Below the pieces are notes generated by a model. It saw nothing but the letters and a program-made list of their open reading frames with translations. It did not search any database and was not told the origin of the DNA. A stretch of 15,327 nt of DNA, taken from positions 1 through 15,327 of the forward strand of contig JAENJC010000017.1 of NCBI GenBank assembly GCA_016844545.1. Reading direction: 5' to 3'. Positions 14,560 through 15,327 of the stretch are shown piece by piece (the stretch's first letter is position 1; the number at the start of each line of letters is the position of its first letter). The position numbers were made by a program, and so were the translations under genes. The DNA comes from Deltaproteobacteria bacterium (lineage in GTDB: Bacteria > Desulfobacterota > JAENJC01).

Positions 14560-14661
14560 TCAACGCGTGAAATAATAAATAAGTATTGTCACTATCACCA
14601 GAACGTTAACAGCAAGACCAATAAAAATTACTATCCCTGATATGTTTTCTTTTTTAAACAT
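14560..14661 (-). CDS. Possible 33-residue single-span membrane peptide
   Basis: The ORF encodes MFKKENISG, then a 20-odd residue hydrophobic helix (from IVIFIGLAVN to VTILIYYF), then TR. A short basic start, one membrane span and a basic end are typical of real small membrane proteins with positive ends. No ribosome site is visible. However, a TTGACA-N16-TATCTT promoter (14669-14696) places the transcription start within a base or two of the ATG, so the message would be leaderless. It is 79 bases from and opposite in direction to another ORF of the same kind at 14742-14840. Function unknown. Confidence 0.4.
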   Translation of the reverse strand: MFKKENISGIVIFIGLAVNVLVIVTILIYYFTR

Positions 14662-14668
14662 GCGAATG

Positions 14669-14696
14669 AAGATAGCATAATATTAAATGGTGTCAA
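14669..14696 (-). promoter_or_regulatory. Sigma-70 type promoter facing the 33-residue ORF
   Basis: Minus-strand TTGACA (14696-14691), a 16-base spacer and TATCTT (14674-14669) precede ATG 14661 so closely that the transcript would start at or next to the start codon. Confidence 0.45.
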
Positions 14697-14741
14697 GTAG
14701 GTAACTGAATTAAATTATAAATTATATTAAAGAGGTGAGAT

Positions 14742-14840
14742 ATGCAGGAAAAAACAGAGTCAAATGCGGGATGGGCAGGACCGATATTGTTTATTTCGGT
14801 AGCAATCGCAATGCTGGCTTTTTTTATCTGGTTTCTATGA
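14742..14840 (+). CDS. Possible 32-residue single-span membrane peptide
   Basis: This is the only supported plus-strand ORF in the window. It encodes MQEKTESNAGWAGP followed by a hydrophobic helix (ILFISVAIAMLAFFIWFL) that ends at the stop codon. AGAGGTGAG five bases before ATG 14742 is a good ribosome site. AT-rich TATAAA and TATATT upstream could be -10 boxes, but no convincing -35 is seen. The polar head and helix resemble tiny accessory subunits of respiratory complexes in general shape only; no family is recognised. It diverges from the 33-residue ORF. Confidence 0.45.
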   Translation: MQEKTESNAGWAGPILFISVAIAMLAFFIWFL

Positions 14841-14950
14841 TTACGGTAATGTCAAAAGTTACATGAAAAACGTTTAGGCACTATGAAAGCAGTTTTTGTT
14901 AAGAAGAAACTTTGAGAAGAACGAGAGTTTTAAAGGAGAAAGAGTTTTTA

Positions 14951-14990
14951 GTCATGTCAATCCGGCAGTCATTAAGCCGGAATCCACTGG
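14951..14990. repeat. Short hairpin repeat fragment (GTCAT...CCGG type)
   Basis: TCCGGC (14961-14966) and GCCGGA (14976-14981) form a 6-bp stem with a 9-base loop, flanked by GTCATGTCA and ATCCACTGG. The layout is like the GTCAT/GGATTCC core of the 4926-5074 element, so it may be a related remnant. The surrounding 14841-15067 shows no other gene. Confidence 0.35.
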
Positions 14991-15067
14991 TTTAAAGGCT
15001 GAAAGTCGTAAAACAGGCAATAGAAGGCCTTGATAGGTATCTTGTTCTTTGAGATTTAGAGGTAGTT

Positions 15068-15327
15068 TTAAACAGCCATGGACAGAATCTTGGCCCACTT
15101 TCCCTGGATTGAGTGGACGGCATTGAGATCAGGGATATTAATCGGGGTTTTATAACCCAGCGACATATGCGGTCTCAGGAAATTGTAATGAGTAACAAAG
15201 AGTGTTGAAAGGGCCACGGCACCGTTAAAGCAATTAAATCCATGAGCAGGCCTTACGTGATATTTAAAAGTTCTATTCAGGCGCTCAATAAGCTGTTTAA
15301 AAGGTCTGTACTCCTCTGATTCCTTAT
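15068..15327 (-). mobile_element. DDE transposase, C-terminal part, cut by the window edge
   Basis: The last 86 codons of a transposase are visible in one open frame that continues beyond the right edge. It contains QLIERLNRTFKYHVRP, where Glu and the Lys seven residues later fit the third catalytic position of a DDE enzyme. THYNFLRPHMSLGYKTPI follows, the YN-x2-RPH-x-L-x3-TP pattern of IS integrase-like transposases. The stop is at 15068-15070. The IS family is not resolved from this part, and the terminal inverted repeat cannot be defined because the other end lies outside. It marks the right side of the nar region as mobile DNA. Confidence 0.8.

Noticed and set aside
14885..14992. Plus-strand mini-ORFs starting MKAVFVKKK and MSIRQSLSR
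   Set aside because: Ten and thirteen codons only; the second lies inside a hairpin repeat and nothing supports translation.

Overview
The window is a bacterial respiratory-nitrogen locus. From position 30 to 14661 every supported gene lies on the minus strand, so the text below follows transcription from high to low coordinates. Clear Shine-Dalgarno sequences, sigma-70 and sigma-54 type promoters and intrinsic terminators indicate a bacterium. The mix of a narGHJI operon, DUF2299 and DUF2769 proteins, a NosD-like beta-helix protein and short palindromic intergenic repeats suggests a deep-branching anaerobe such as a Nitrospirota member. That placement is inference and no taxonomic marker gene is present.

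Layout: an IS transposase 3' end (15068-15327) and a pair of tiny single-membrane-span ORFs on opposite strands (14560-14661 minus, 14742-14840 plus) form the right edge. A long leader with a sigma-54 type promoter precedes a NarK1-type nitrate transporter (12941-14152), followed by a universal stress protein (12449-12886). A sigma-70 type promoter then starts the main unit: membrane-anchored monohaem cytochrome c (11695-12324), narG, narH, narJ, narI (5129-11691), closed by a strong terminator. A 149-bp MITE-like element separates that terminator from a second transporter, a NarK2-type protein (3263-4897) with an unusual repeat-bearing periplasmic loop. The left side holds a small membrane protein, a 10-cysteine DUF2769 protein, and an operon of DUF2299 protein, hemerythrin and beta-helix protein.

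How the genes work together: NarGHI is a membrane-bound, cytoplasm-facing molybdenum nitrate reductase (in principle also able to run as a nitrite oxidoreductase). NarJ inserts the cofactor, the two NarK proteins move nitrate and nitrite, and the cytochrome c in first position recalls narC in Thermus nar operons, so electrons may pass between NarI and a periplasmic carrier. Hemerythrin may handle O2 or NO.

The most striking observation is that narG is broken after codon 89 by a 4-bp tandem duplication (GCTAGCTA, 11421-11428). Removing one copy restores an approximately 1259-residue NarG with family-like spacing. It is either a real inactivating or phase-variable mutation or an assembly error. 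Other points are the three-repeat loop in NarK, the terminator-like hairpin that overlaps a start site, the two tiny membrane ORFs, and the sigma-54/GTG-start correction for the distal narK.
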